A DNA stretch of 64,000 bases from Ursus arctos (taxonomy: Eukaryota; Chordata; Mammalia; Carnivora; Ursidae), in contig NW_026622986.1 in the NCBI RefSeq assembly GCF_023065955.2, forward strand, positions 17,881,848 to 17,945,847. The letters are read 5' to 3'. Below, in pieces: positions 11,925 to 23,576 of the stretch; within the stretch, counting starts at the first letter, position 1; every line of letters starts with the position of its first letter. The position numbers and the translations under genes are program-made. The notes beneath the pieces are model-generated. The model did not search any database, was not told the origin of the DNA, and saw only the letters and a program-made list of their open reading frames with translations.

Positions 11925-12050
11925 CCATGAGAACATTAGTTCCAGGAAGACTGGCACGTCCTGTCCATCTTCGTGGCTTCCACTCCGTGTTAGACCGTGT
12001 TTCGTACACAGTGGTGCTTAGTAAACATATACTGGTTAGTTGAAAGCATG
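11925..12050 (+). mobile_element. Probable L2 3' end relic
   Basis: 'GTCCATCTTCGTGGCTTCCA' followed by 'CACAGTGGTGCTTAGTAAAC' recalls the L2 tail with a reduced 'TAGTAGGTGCTTAATAAAT'. It is strongly diverged. Confidence 0.4.
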
Positions 12051-12284
12051 ATGTTTCTTAAACTGAATAATAGATGAGAACTGCTTCACATTCTTGCCTT
12101 AGTGGAAAGACGCACTCGGTAACTGGTAGATCTTATTACAGTTTCCACTTATAAAACTTTTTGGACTTCCCTTTGGGTACAGAGTTGTTTTACTGGCATG
12201 CTTGACACTTCTTAGGTCTGGGACAGCCTCCAAGGTAGAACATAAATTACTGGGGTGCATATTATTTATGGTCCGCAAGTGACC

Positions 12285-12440
12285 GAGAAGCTAAATAATA
12301 GCAGCCTAACCAAGACCGAAGTGTATTTCTCTATCACCCAAGTCTGAGCCGATGCGGTGGCTGTGCTCCATGAAGCCATCGGAGACGTGGCTCATTCTTG
12401 TTTTTCCACCTAATGGTTTTGTAAAGTCCCCCACAACTTT
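12285..12440. mobile_element. Probable ancient interspersed repeat, family not assigned
   Basis: 'AGCAGCCTAACCAAGACCGA' and 'GCGGTGGCTGTGCTCCATGA' followed by 'AGCCATCGGAGACGTGGCTC' resemble a widespread old mammalian repeat containing 'CAGTGGCTCTGCTCCATGA-GTCATCAGGGACC'. I cannot name the family. Confidence 0.35.
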
Positions 12441-14894
12441 CGTTCTGGCCCCAATTTAGGAAGTGACACAGAACGGAAAGCCTGATGGGGCTGGCGCAGG
12501 GCAGGCTCGGTCTTCTACCCCATCACTGGCCCACCCACTGCTGTTTCAACCTGTGAATGAAGGACAGAACCCTCCCTCCTCTAACATTACTTCCTGGGGG
12601 TTAATTTTGCCTCCAAAGGAATCACAAAATGTTTCCGCGGAAGGTCGGTATGAGAGAATGGGACCTGCTGCCCACGAGGGACACCTGAGGAAGACTGGCA
12701 GGACATGTGTTATTGTCATTTAATAACTTAGATCGTGGTTTAGTCGTTGCTGAGGATGTTATAATACTGTTGAAAAGATTAATTTCTTGCAATTTTGTGA
12801 AACAGTTGGTTTTAATTTTTACTTGTTTAAGGGAAAGAAACTGAGTCATGAAAGGGTATATAACGAAGCATCTCTGTTCAACAAGGAAATTTGTGGCACC
12901 AATCAATCCTGGAAACCCAAATTATGGGTTTGCCATCCACTACTCTGCCCATTAGGTCATGCTCCTTTTGGAGAAAATGAGAAATGATCTAAAGAAAAAG
13001 AAAGAAAATTTAAGAACTCCCCCCCCCCCCGACTCCCCAAGCCCCGTATTAATAGAATAGACATTTCTCTGTTGATTGTCCCGAGGTCGGCCCCCCAGAG
13101 TTCACGGGGAACTGGACTGCCTCGTCCTCAGACTCGTGCATGGTGCTCTTTATCTTTTACTCAGGGTGCAAAGTGTTGCCTAGCAACAGCGATTCTGCCA
13201 GCTCTCACAAGGGCTGCAGCCCGCAGACCTGACAATAGAGTGGAGTTTGAGAGTGAGATCCTCATTTTTCAGCTTCTTCACTGTGGTAAGGGGACATAAA
13301 GAAAGAAAAGGCAAACAGGATGAAAGAATCTCAATCAACCGCACAGTGCAAAAAAGCATCAGCCGATGCTGGAGAATGGGGGAGTGCCACGCAACTTACA
13401 CGTGATTAGTAAATGCTGGCGGTGAGAATTAAAAGGGAGTAATCACAGCTGCAGAGGTTAATTAGAGAAGGTAAAGAGGCAAGAGAACGAGATGGCTGGG
13501 CAGTCCACACATGGAAGTTTCTGACTGACTGGGTGTCTAGAGCAGGTCTATCCTCTTTCTGTTTTGTGGTTTTTGTTTCTTACTCTCTATTTTTTTTTGG
13601 GGGGGGTCCAGATTATTGGGCAAATCTTTGAAGAAATAGAAAGAATGGAGGGAGGCTTTTTGCTTTTTCCCCCCCAACTCTTATTGGCAATCTTAAAAAT
13701 GGGTGAGGCAGCTTCTTCCTGAGTTCTAAGTGTTTAAAAAGATGTTCAGGACGGTGACCTTCAGGGATGACCTTGGGTTGGCTTCTTTGCCGTCCTGGGC
13801 AACAGGGCAGAGCAACACTGCACTTGGAAGTGACCCGCAGCATTCGAGGTAATGTTAATGTTAGAAATGCCCTCATCTCCTGGTTCATGTTCCTTCTCTC
13901 CCTTTCCATCAGCTCATGCAGATAAAATGCAGCAGCATGTGCTGACCACTCCTATGAGGTATTTCTAACCTGAGAGATGACAATCTTGCCTATCAAATGC
14001 AGTGATGGCCCTTTGTAGAGCGCTTTTCTGAAGTGCATCAGATGGGTTTCTCAGAGCTGAAGGAAGTCAGAGGATGAAATAAATAAAAGCAGAGAGGAAA
14101 TTGAAAGGGGTGTGTGTGTGGGAAACATATGTTTTCAGATGATATTTTAAAATAGATGGGAGAGTTGATGAGACAGAGATACTGAAAACCGACTCCAGAT
14201 GGTGGGAATAGCCGTGGCAGGCTGGTGTGAAGGGACAGAGCGCAGGCAGCAGGTGGGGAGGAGGCGAGGGGAGAGGGGAAAAGGGGGCTGAGGGAGGCAG
14301 CCGTGTAGGTGGGCGGGGTACTAAGAGTGTTTGAGGTTATACGGAAAGAAAATCGAATTGTTGAATCCATACCGTTCACCTTTAGTTTAATAATTTACTC
14401 AACACGTTTCCGTCTTGTAATAGATCTTTTAAAATGGTATGTTTACGAAAAAGGCAAACTTGTTCCACTTTGACTTCTTTGCAAAGGCTGTGGCCATAGA
14501 CAAAACAACTATTCAAATCATCACCGAGGCGAGGCCGTGGAGGAAGTGGGCCAGAGGGGGACTCTATCAAAATTTGTTTTTTTTTTCTTTGTACATTCAA
14601 ATTATGGCAATACCTATTGAAGGATATTTATGCTTTCCTGTAGCAGCCTTGCAGAGCCCTAAAAGACCTGAATTCGTCTTCATGAATTGATCAGAGGGGG
14701 AGGGTTTATTGAGAGAGGAAATTGGGAAATAAGAAATTATTCCACGTCTAGCATGAAGATACCCAGAGTGGCTTCTCATTCCTAAGAGAGAGAGAGAGAA
14801 AAATCCATCCACATGCCCTGTATGTGAAATGATGACATTTTATTTGTGTAATAATCCCTTAACATCAGTGGGTTTCCCGACTCTGTATTTGGCG
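12441..14894. other. Unique non-coding sequence
   Basis: About 2.5 kb without a gene or a named repeat. Notable tracts are a C-run at 13020-13031, T/G-runs at about 13591-13607 and a purine-rich G stretch at 14240-14290. The short open frames here (for example 14038-14379 minus, Ser/Pro-rich) are simple-composition artefacts. Confidence 0.45.
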
Positions 14895-14990
14895 CTGTGT
14901 TTTCACTCGGTGAGCATTTATTGACTGCCTACTGTGTGCCGGGAGGAGTTCTAGGGCTAAAAGGAGGAGCAAGTCCTGGTTCTGCCTTTG
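14895..14990 (-). mobile_element. L2-like 3' end relic
   Basis: 'GTGAGCATTTATTGACTGCC' followed by 'TACTGTGTGCCGGGAGGAGT' and 'TCTAGGGCTAAAAGGAGGAG' matches the reverse of the L2-type end (…ATTTATTGAGCACCTACTATGTGCCAGGCAC…). Confidence 0.55.
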
Positions 14991-16013
14991 TCTTTTGCGT
15001 AAATGAGTGAGTGTCTCCTTTCATATGCGGACTCCGCGTGTTCTGCTCTGTTTTTACCTGAGACGTGCCTACTGCTTGCATTCTGTCACTGCCATAACTC
15101 CACACCCACACCTCACTGTTGCCTTTTCTCAACTGACCCGTTGTTACAGATTTCTGCCTTTCCCAGCCACTGTTTACGCTGAGATAATTGTTGGTATCAG
15201 CACTTAGCTACCAGGGTTACGGAAAACATAAAGATTCAAAAGGAGATTATTATAATGTTCGTTTTATGTAGGGCCATGAATTAAAATGGCAACACTCGTC
15301 TAGTCCATTAAACATGGAATAGAATTTGTATGCAGAAGGTGACTGCCCTTGTGTCATTAGAGTCTTCTGCATCGAGCTGTATGTGACTATTACATCCATA
15401 AAAAGTCCAATGTCTTCATTTATTGTGTGGTTCTTGTCATGTTTCAGGGAAATGCTGATAATTTCAGCTGTTGCGATGAAAGCAGTTGCTTTCCGATGGG
15501 CTGCATTTCAGTTCTCATCAGGCTTCTCTTTTCTGTTTACAGTTCTCTCAGACTTTTCCATTTGTTCTTGTTGCTTGCCGTGGAGACCTGTTTGTAAATA
15601 TTTTGTGGGTGATGGTGTACCCAGAATAATACAGGCAGAGACCCCAAAGCCTGACGATACATGAAATGACTAGTTTAAGCAATGCTGAAATAGAGACAAG
15701 CCCATCGCTATAGGGAACAGAAGGCATGCACTCTATTTATTATTGGGTTCTTTTTTTTTTTTTTTTTTTTTTTGCTAAGAAGCAACAGTTGTTGTAAATT
15801 TTGTTTGGAAACAGTAAAGAACTGGCAGCACGTGGGCAAAAGTTTCCAAAGTAGTGGTATCTGAGAAATCAAAAAACTCCTACACATGTATTTAAATGAA
15901 ATATAAGCTGAGAGATAATTACTTTTTTGGTTTTCAGGACAGCTCGTGGGTTATTGATGCCGCGACTAAGAAGGGTAGGGGAACTGGGTGGGGGAGCTAG
16001 GATCAAATGCAGG
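14991..16013. other. Unique non-coding sequence
   Basis: No repeat recognised apart from a long T-run at 15751-15773. A 112-codon open frame (15326-15664) has no family features. Confidence 0.4.
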
Positions 16014-16057
16014 GGCCCATAGTAGGTGAAAAGTAGGCCCATAGTAGGTGAAAAGTA
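16014..16057 (+). repeat. 22-bp tandem duplication
   Basis: GGCCCATAGTAGGTGAAAAG-TA occurs twice in tandem, starting at 16014 and 16036, with period 22 and no mismatch. Confidence 0.9.
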
Positions 16058-16550
16058 GGAGAGGTAGATGGATGTAGTGAAACCAGTCTACATCTCTGTT
16101 AAAAATATACACTTAAAACTGAGTATCTCCAAAAATATGTATAAATATTATGTTCTTTACAGACCCTTTAATGATGTTTTGGTGACTTCTTTAGGCTAAT
16201 CTAAGATACTACCCTCAGCTAAATTTTTTTGAGGACTAAGTTCTACACGCAAATCAGAATATGTCCAATGGGAGCTGGAGAAATTCGCTGGTAGAGGGTG
16301 AGATTAGGGAGGAGAGAGAGCCTGAAGGAAGGTCGGTGGAGGGAAGGTAAGGAAGAGGGCCTTAGAATTTCACTGGTATCTGAAGCCCAAAGTAGATTTC
16401 ATTTTCCTTTTAGTCAGAATCTTGTCTGTTTTCCCAAAGTCATATTCTTAATAACAAGATCATTTTGACATATTACATTTCTCTTTGGGGGGAAAACAAA
16501 TTGAGATGTCTGCGGGTTCTGTCTTATTTATTTGTTTATGTATGTTTGTG
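16058..16550. other. Unique non-coding sequence
   Basis: No gene or repeat recognised. A purine-rich stretch lies at 16290-16355. Confidence 0.4.
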
Positions 16551-16759
16551 TATTTATTTATTTATTTAAAGATTTTATTTATTTATTTGACAGAGAGAGA
16601 GATAGCCAGCGAGAGAGGGAACACAAGCAGGGGGAGTGGGAGAGGGAGAAGCAGGCTCCAGCGGAGCAGGGAGCCCAATGCGAGGCTCAATCCCAGGACC
16701 CTGGGATCACGCCCTGAGCTGAAGGCAGATGCTTAATGACTGAGCCACCCAGGCGCCCC
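16551..16759 (-). mobile_element. Can-SINE
   Basis: Reverse Can-SINE with a TATTTATTTATTTA tail region, AAAGATTTTATTTATTTATT, GATAGCCAGCGAGAGAGGGA and the terminal GAGCCACCCAGGCGCCCC box at 16742-16759. The insertion sites are (TTTA)-rich, so the target duplication cannot be delimited. Confidence 0.92.
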
Positions 16760-16760
16760 T

Positions 16761-16803
<43 letters not shown>

Positions 16804-16804
16804 T
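16760..16804. repeat. (TTTA)n microsatellite
   Basis: About eleven TTTA units between two same-strand Can-SINEs. It is probably an expanded tail of the downstream (right) SINE, whose reversed A-rich tail lies here. Confidence 0.9.
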
Positions 16805-16933
16805 ATTTAAAGATTATTTATTTGAGAGAGAGAGAGAGAAAGAGCATGAGCAGGGAAAGGGCAGAGGGACAAGCTGACTCCTTGCTGATCAGGGAGCCTG
16901 ATGCAGTTAACCGACGGAGCCACCGAGGCACCC
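16805..16933 (-). mobile_element. Can-SINE, internally deleted
   Basis: Reverse Can-SINE (AAAGATTATTTATTTGAGAG…AGGGAGCCTGATGCAG) in which about 60-70 bp of the body is missing, before a worn terminal box, GAGCCACCGAGGCACCC. Confidence 0.85.
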
Positions 16934-17019
16934 TGGTTCTTTCTTCTTTAAAGCAAAAAGCACAGCATCACAGTTGTGTGTAATGTGACATTTAGCGTTT
17001 TGGAGCCAGATGATCTGGT

Positions 17020-17115
17020 CTAACCTTTTCATTGTACTGGTGAGGAAGCTGCAACCTACAAAGTTAGATGACTTATTCAGTCTATCAGTGGATTAGTAGA
17101 GACCAGAATCCAGAT
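17020..17115 (-). mobile_element. MIR-type relic
   Basis: 'CTAACCTTTTCATTGTACTG' followed by 'GTGAGGAAGCTGCAACCTAC' and 'GATGACTTATTCAGTCTATC' follows the reverse MIR core pattern (GATGAGGAAACTGAGG…AAGTGACTTGCCCAAGGTCA). Confidence 0.55.
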
Positions 17116-17690
17116 TTTCTTAGGTTCCGGCTCTGGTCTCTTGAACAGTCCCATGAAGACTGGTGGAGCAAGGAGCACGAGAAAACCAAACCCACTTCTT
17201 CCCTATCAGTTTCTCAGAAAGCTGACGTTGATAGACTGCTTCAGACTGAGACAGAAGGAAGCCAACTGGTGGCCAGGAGACAATCACCGCTGGGGTACCC
17301 TTTAGTCCTTGAGCACAGAGTGCTCTAAATTCAATTAAAGGTGAACCAATATAGAAAATATTTGAGATTAAAAAGAAAGTCACCATTCTGGTTTGAACCA
17401 TATTTCCCATACTTCATCCTACTTCGCATATATACAGTGATGTTATGTATGTTCTACATAATCTGATTTGCTTCGAAACCCTCAAGCTCAACAATTCGAA
17501 TAGCCGTTTAGTGCTTTTATTTTAAAGGTAGTTGTTTCATTGTTTAACACTCTTAGTTCAATGTTTTCCAAAAGTTTATTGGTGAGAATTTTTAAAGAAT
17601 TTCTTTATCTAAGGGAACTTGTAGGTAGTTTTGGTTACCTCTCCTCATCAGTTTACCTTATTCTGACCTTGATCCCCTTGTTGCTCCTTC
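17116..17690. other. Unique non-coding sequence
   Basis: No gene or repeat recognised. Confidence 0.4.
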
Positions 17691-17941
17691 TGCCTTGATC
17701 TTTTCTTTTCTTTTCTTTTCTTTTCTTTTTTGTTTAAAGATTTTTATTTATTTATTCAACAGAGATAGAGACAGCCAGTGAGAGAGGGAACACAAGCAGG
17801 GGGAGTGGGAGAGGAAGAAGCAGGCTCATAGCAGAGGAGCCTGATGTGGGGCTCGATCCCATAACGCCGGGATCACGCCCTGAGCCGAAGGCAGACGCTC
17901 AACCGCTGTGCCACCCAGGCGCCCCTGCCTCGATCTTTTCT
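17691..17941 (-). mobile_element. Can-SINE with target duplication
   Basis: The SINE body is about 17707-17925. A (TTTTC)n tail is followed by TTTAAAGATTTTTATTTATT, then AGACAGCCAGTGAGAGAGGG, GGGGCTCGATCCCATAACGC and CCACCCAGGCGCCCC. The flanks TGCCTTGATCTTTTCTT and TGCCTCGATCTTTTCTT (17691 and 17926) differ at one base. Confidence 0.93.
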
Positions 17942-18029
17942 TATGCTAGATTTTCCCCAACTCAATCCATATCCTCCTGAGCCCGATCCATAGCTTAACC
18001 ACCAGATAGCTCTCTACTCATCTTTCAGG

Positions 18030-18215
18030 GCAGGGATTCTGAAACTTTAGTGCACTTAATAATAGTCCCGGGAACTTGGACCCCACTTCTTAGATTCCAA
18101 TATAGTTGGTCAGAGATGAGGCCTTGGAACCTGTATTTTAAAAAAATGCTCCCATTGACTTTGATGTAGGTGGTCCATGAATCACAATGCTTAATGGTGT
18201 CAGATTTTGAGTGCA
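18030..18215 (+). mobile_element. MER5A-like hAT-Charlie DNA transposon
   Basis: It begins 'GATTCTGAAACTTTAGTGCA', continues 'GGAACCTGTATTTTAAAAAA' and ends near 'AGGTGGTCCATGAATCACAA'. Length (about 185 bp) and order agree with MER5A (CAGTGGTTCTCAAACTTTAG…TGGTCCGGGGACCACACTTT). Confidence 0.55.
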
Positions 18216-19338
18216 CTAATATAAGTCATAGGAACACCTACACTTTGGATCCCTTTGCCTAATTATAACGAGATTTCTTTTTTTTCCTGTGCTGTAGCCA
18301 CTGGCTCTGCCTGTGGGCCCTCGTTTTTTATTCACCTGCACTGGAGAATAGTTAACGGGGAAGAGTTCTAGTTTCCCATACGGTATTATCATCTTCTAGT
18401 TGATGAATCTGGTTCAGGGAAATCCACTTTCAGCGATGTGAGGCTTGAAGGCCAAGAGGTAAAACACATGCTGCCACCAAAGAGTGACATTTGGGAAGGA
18501 ACAGGCTTTAAACAGTAGCTGACTGCAGGCTTTCTTTGGACTCTTAAGAACTTATAAGAAGGAATTAAGTTGAGTAATAATACTTAAAGTATCAAACCAC
18601 AGATAAATAGAATTTTCTATAGAAAGCTTGGAATGGAGAATAGTCTTTCACAAAAATGATAAAATGTTTCCTGGTTCTAAGAAAAAATATATTATCTCTC
18701 CAAAAGGAGGTCAGTGAGAACTCTGCTGTGATTCACGGAATATGAGTAACATGTGTAAGTGGAGGCTTAGAAAACCAGTCTAGGACATTACAAACATTTT
18801 TTCCCCCCACAAGTAGTATAGTGATTTGTGTGTGAAGCAGCAGATTTTTCGGGAAAAAGTATTTTTCTTCTTTTCTAGTGGGTGAACTTAGATGTATTTG
18901 GTGAAGATAGAGATTTGTGGATATGGGAGCTGAAGAAGCCCTACAGCTCTTTTCGTATTCTTGATTCTACCGACTGTCTTTAATCATGAAGGAAGCAATT
19001 AAAACCTTTTGACCACATATAGATGTACGTTTTTCTCTTGTTTCAGCTTGTTGGCAAGAGTGGCGATTTGGAAATGTTATTCAGTTTGCATGGGTTTAGT
19101 GAAGTGGCTAAACCCTGATGGAGTTTTTCTACTGCTGGTAGAGGGGCTGATGAGCTTGGCTCTGGATGCTTGTTCTTTGGAAGCACTATTTGACAGGAGG
19201 AGGAGACGGAAGCAACCAGAGTGACCTTTTCCTGCTAATTTCTTTCTTTCTCATCTATAAAATCTTGCCCAACTCATGGTCCTCTAATAAAATGCCTTGG
19301 ACACTGTAGGCCGGTAGACTCTGGTACCAGCATGCAAG
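18216..19338. other. Unique non-coding sequence
   Basis: No gene or repeat recognised. Open frame 19009-19224 has no family signature. Confidence 0.4.
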
Positions 19339-19414
19339 TTTTTTTTTCTTTTCTTTTTTCTTTTCTTCTCTTCTCTTTTCTTTTCTTTCCTCTTCTCTTC
19401 TTTTCTTTTCCTTC

Positions 19415-19448
<34 letters not shown>

Positions 19449-19463
19449 CTCTCTCTCTCTCTC
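19339..19463. repeat. Polypyrimidine tract (TTTTC/TTTC/TC)n
   Basis: 125 bp of uninterrupted T/C on the plus strand, grading from T-runs through TTTTC and TTTC units to (TC)8. The opposite-strand Lys/Arg/Glu open frames are composition artefacts. Confidence 0.95.
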
Positions 19464-21129
19464 GCCAAATAGTTCTCCTCTGAGTCATCAAGGTCGACAC
19501 AGTCAGGTGAAAAGAGATCAGATCTTGAAGAATCTTCATTTGCTTGTGTTAAAGCGAAAAATGGGTTGACTTGATTTTAAATAAATAGAAATGCTCTTAA
19601 AAAATTCTCCCGTTTTTCCTTCCTCTTGGAAGGTGCACGAGAAGCCAAGAGAAAAAAAAATTAAGTATAACAAATTAAAAAAAGGCAATCTATATTCTCT
19701 CTTATTCTTTTGTCATAAACTTTCCCCACATCAGAGAGAATATAGTGTTAGTCCACTTTGGACCCTGTCCATATGGGCTAGTTACTGCAAGTTTCAGAAA
19801 GACTTTGTTGTAATATAATTTCACCAGTTGCTTGGCATGGGTCCCTGATAGACAGGCCAGGAAAACCGGTAACAGAAGCTGGTGAAAAGGCAGAGGCTTT
19901 TAATGTCTTATTCAATTCACTCTTCATAAGAGGTATCAGATGTGAAGGAGCCTGGAACAGTTCCCAGTTTTGATGAAAGTAAAGAGAGTCAAAATAGAAA
20001 AAGAGTTAAAAAGTGCTTTGAAGAACTAGAACTATTTGTATTAGTCAGGCATGCTGGGTATTGAAAGAACTAGCAGGTGCCACTGTGGTGGCAAATCATT
20101 ATTGTTATTATTTTTTAATTATGGAGATAAAGAGACGTCTCTAAGAATGAAAATACACGAAGTATTGCAACTAGCTTAAAAAACACACAGCCGAAATAGA
20201 TTGACCATGGAAATTGTAGACAAGTCAGACTAACATCAAATACAGGATGAGATCTCAGAAAAAAAAAAATCATGAAATAATTTATTATTGTTTTTAGATG
20301 AATCTAGTAACCAACTGGGTTTTGTAGAAACTAAGTGGCATTAGGCTAATCTGTCTTCTATATATAGAAAGACAGGTAAATAATGGAGCAGTAATAGTTG
20401 TTCACCTTAACTTTCATAAGCCGGTCCTTTCTCTTGGCTGTACTAATGGTATATGCGTGCATATCACACCCATAGAGCATTTAGCATTGTTCACACTGTC
20501 AGTGAAGGGATAGGTAGGCATGAGAGTGCAGAGTGACCACTGCTGCTTATTGTATTTGTGGGTAACTCGATTAAGATTTAGAGAACAAAGCATCAGCTTT
20601 GCAGATTTCATGGAGTTGCTGGTTCTCTGTAAAATATGAAAGAATTCAAACTGACCTTAACAAATCGGAAAAATGACATGCTATAGGATTAAATTAATTT
20701 TGGATAAAACATGAGTAGCAAATACAAGTTGAAGAAAAATTACCCCATCGTAGCCATCGAAGCATGACATGCTAAGAATCTCAGTTGGAGAGATGGAGAA
20801 CATGATTGAATTTGGCAAAAGTTTTAGAGGAAAACTTGAAGGCACCTGATACCTAATTGGATAAGGAAGTGAGGTGTTTATGTTTTGTACCGACACTTTG
20901 TATTTTCTAGGCTGCCTATTAGTCTCCTGCTCTATTTCTTTGTAGTAGAAGGAACATAAAGTCTAGCTAGGATCCTTAATCCTTTATTCTTTCTTTCATT
21001 TATTAAAATGTCATAGCCACATTAAACACCGTCGGTGTTTTTTTGAGGAAAATGAGGATCTAAGTTCAAATGTCCCAACAGGAAATGTTCTGAGACTTTC
21101 ATTGTGAAGTACGACCTTGTTTTCTTGTT
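19464..21129. other. Unique non-coding sequence
   Basis: About 1.7 kb of AT-rich sequence with no gene or recognised repeat. Confidence 0.4.
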
Positions 21130-21465
21130 TCCAGTCTGGGGCTATTTTACTAAGCCTGGAGAGAATGGAGGCTGGGACCAAGGCAGGAGTAGTAGGAAAG
21201 GAAATAGATGGGCAAATCTGAGAAAGATTCAGGAAATAGAGGTGACCTTGGGGTGTGGAGGCGAGGGAGGGTTCAAGCCTAAGTTCTAGTTGGGATTACT
21301 GGTTGGGTGGAGGTGGGACACTGGGAAGGAAATAGTAATTCTCTTTTGTGGGGGTAGGTGATGAACTTGGTTTTGGTTATGTTGAGTCTGGAGTGCCCTC
21401 AGGCCATCTAAGTGGATCTCTTCACTAGCCAGGGGATATGGATATCTGAAGTTCAGTAAAGAAAC
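21130..21465 (+). mobile_element. Ancient LINE-like repeat fragment
   Basis: 'GTTGGGTGGAGGTGGGACAC', 'GATGAACTTGGTTTTGGTTA', 'TGTTGAGTCTGGAGTGCCCT' and 'CATCTAAGTGGATCTCTTCA' follow the same old mammalian repeat as 42310-44160 (there 'TAGGGTTGAGATGTCTATAAGACAT'). I recognise the pattern but cannot assign the subfamily with certainty. Confidence 0.5.
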
Positions 21466-21859
21466 ATATTTAAGTGAACAGCAGGGACCAGCAGCCACGA
21501 GCTGTGTGTTAATTCTGAGCCAGGTGAGAAATGGCTGATGACAATCTGGGTGGGGACAGGGAAGCTGCTCAACTTTCTAATTCCTAAAAGCTGACATTTG
21601 GCCCCAGGTGGCTTAGTGTAACACAGGTCAGTAAGGTAGGGAAGGACCAACATGAAAATGTTAAGTGTGACTAATTTGTTCATTATAAAAACATATGCTT
21701 GTAATTAAGGGGAAAAAGCAGAGATGAGAATGCATATGTACTTGTGATTTAGAAGATAGACATTATCTTTGTTGATAGCAAGAGTCTGTGTGCGCTTGTA
21801 CTAGGCAGAGATTCTGGGGGTGATACTGCTTTGTGGAGACCGTGGCTGTTGAACAACTG

Positions 21860-22245
21860 AAGTACCATATTGTTCTGACTGGACAGGAATTCCTTCCTAC
21901 CTCGCTGGACTCACCAGTGGCCATGTGACTTGCCTCGACCAATGAAACGAGAGAAGAGGTGACGTGTGTCACTTCTGGGCAGAAGTTTTATGAGACAGTA
22001 TGTGGTGCTCTATTTCTCTTTCCTTCTGCCTGGATGCTGATAATACTGTGATCGAAAGTTTGATCCCAGGGTGAGAATGTAGAATGTGATTCATGATGGA
22101 ATCATGTAGCGTGTGTAGCATGAGTGAGGAAAAAAAAACCAAACCACAACAACAACACTGTTAGTGGAAGACATTGATAGTTGTGAGTTGTTTGTTCCCA
22201 TAGCGTCATGAAGCCTATCTTGATTAATATGCAATATCTACGTAC
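21860..22245 (+). mobile_element. LTR-like relic (MaLR or related)
   Basis: 'GTGGCCATGTGACTTGCCTC', 'GACCAATGAAACGAGAGAAG', 'GTGACGTGTGTCACTTCTGG', 'TGTAGCATGAGTGAGGAAAA' and 'GTGAGTTGTTTGTTCCCATA' are the ordered landmarks of a common old LTR whose 3' part includes an AATAAA and 'GCCACTGAGATTTGGGG'. It is decayed, and the subfamily is uncertain. Confidence 0.5.
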
Positions 22246-23011
22246 AGTGACTAGTTTAATGATGTTTCCTATTTTGCAAACGGTCGGATTCAGTCCAGAA
22301 ATGTATTAGCCTATTTCAGAATGTACCGGGGGCCATTTAATTCATTTTAAACTTCCAATTCCTGAGTGAAATTTCCATGTGAGTCTTTTTCTTCTAAGGA
22401 GGGATTATGGCAAATCATATCTAAGATGCTTAATTATTATAAAATCTCAATTATGTGGAGGTCAGGACCGCAAACTGGGGCAGAGAACCCAGGAGGAAAT
22501 TTCTAAGCCCTCAAACAACTCAAGTATGTAGTTGTCACACATTCCAAATGCCAGAGCCCCAAGACATTATTGCTTTACAGGCACCAATTCAAAGATTATT
22601 TAGTTTTAGTTGCACAGGATTAACAAGCTTAGTTATCAAATTCCTCTGCCCTTAGCAGATTAAAGGCTACCAATTAAGAGAAGTGGATTCGGAGCATTGT
22701 TAGAGGCAGTTATACTAAAAAGTGGGGGAAGAGAAAGTCTGAAAAAAAGAGGAGAAACAGAGAAACTGAAGAATTAGCTCAAGAATTCCTAAGTCCCTGC
22801 CATGGGGAAGCTTTTGGGATTGTAGCAGGCAGTCCTGTACATATCAGTAGCCAGATGGACGTGGTGGTATTTTATAAAATGAGGATGAACTCCATCATCA
22901 GGAAAAAAAAGTTTAACTATGTGTTATACTCTAACATGGCAGGGTCCTTTTAGAAAGTTAACCATAAAAAGGACATGAGGTAAAAAATAGGAAGCTCTGG
23001 TTTTCAGAAAA
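22246..23011. other. Unique non-coding sequence
   Basis: No gene recognised. Motifs such as CTTAATTATTATAAAAT near 22430 are AT-rich. Confidence 0.4.
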
Positions 23012-23510
23012 CTCATTCATTCATTCAGTCAACAAACGTTTATTGTTGACTACAATAGAAATTGCTAGTCCTTGGGGACACAAAGAGAGGTTAACTGTCT
23101 CTGTCGTCCAGGGGTTCACAGAGATAGAAAAGTAAATGTATGCGACACCGTGTCCTGCGTTTTATTGGAGATGTGTACAAGGGGTGATGGAAGCCCAGAA
23201 GAGAAAGGCAGGCAAATTTTAGTTGAGAGAGGATGGGTGGTGCCTTAAGAAAGATCCCGTGGAAAAGTAGTGGTTCTGCTGGGTCTACAGTGGATAGTTT
23301 AGCAGATCAACCAGTTGGCTGGGATCAGTATTGCGGATGGGGAGGAGGGAGGCCATTCCAAGCAGAGAACAGGTAAGAAGGACAAGTGCCAAGGCATGGA
23401 AGCCTGTGGTGTGTTTGCGGTAAGGGAAGGGCACATGGTTCTAGAGGGAGATGAGAGCGGCTGGGGAGGCGGGGCTTGCCAGAGTCCCGAGTGGGGGCAG
23501 ATATAGGATT
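23012..23510 (+). mobile_element. Ancient LINE-like repeat fragment
   Basis: It starts with the worn 'CATTCATTCATTCAGTCAAC' and 'AAACGTTTATTGTTGACTAC' ends. It includes 'GGGAGGCCATTCCAAGCAGA', 'GAACAGGTAAGAAGGACAAG' and 'TGCCAAGGCATGGAAGCCTG', matching the family noted at 42310-44160. Confidence 0.5.
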
Positions 23511-23576
23511 ATCTAAGTGACTTGTTTACCCCACAGAGTAAGATGCCAATGAGGAGGAATATTTTTGCCTCTTTTT

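Noticed and set aside
12463..12650. Possible exon between CAATTTAG| and GCGGAAG|GTCGGT
   Set aside because: The donor is poor, no protein family is recognised and the upstream side adjoins an old repeat.
15326..15664. 112-codon open frame in unique sequence
   Set aside because: No recognised domain, ordinary non-coding composition, no supporting splice or promoter pattern. This length is expected by chance in 64 kb.
19255..19539. Highly charged Arg/Glu/Lys repeat proteins on the minus strand
   Set aside because: They are direct translations of the polypyrimidine microsatellite.
22180..22250. TTGATTAATATGCAA as a possible regulatory motif cluster
   Set aside because: It falls at the 3' end of an LTR-like relic whose consensus explains the flanking sequence.
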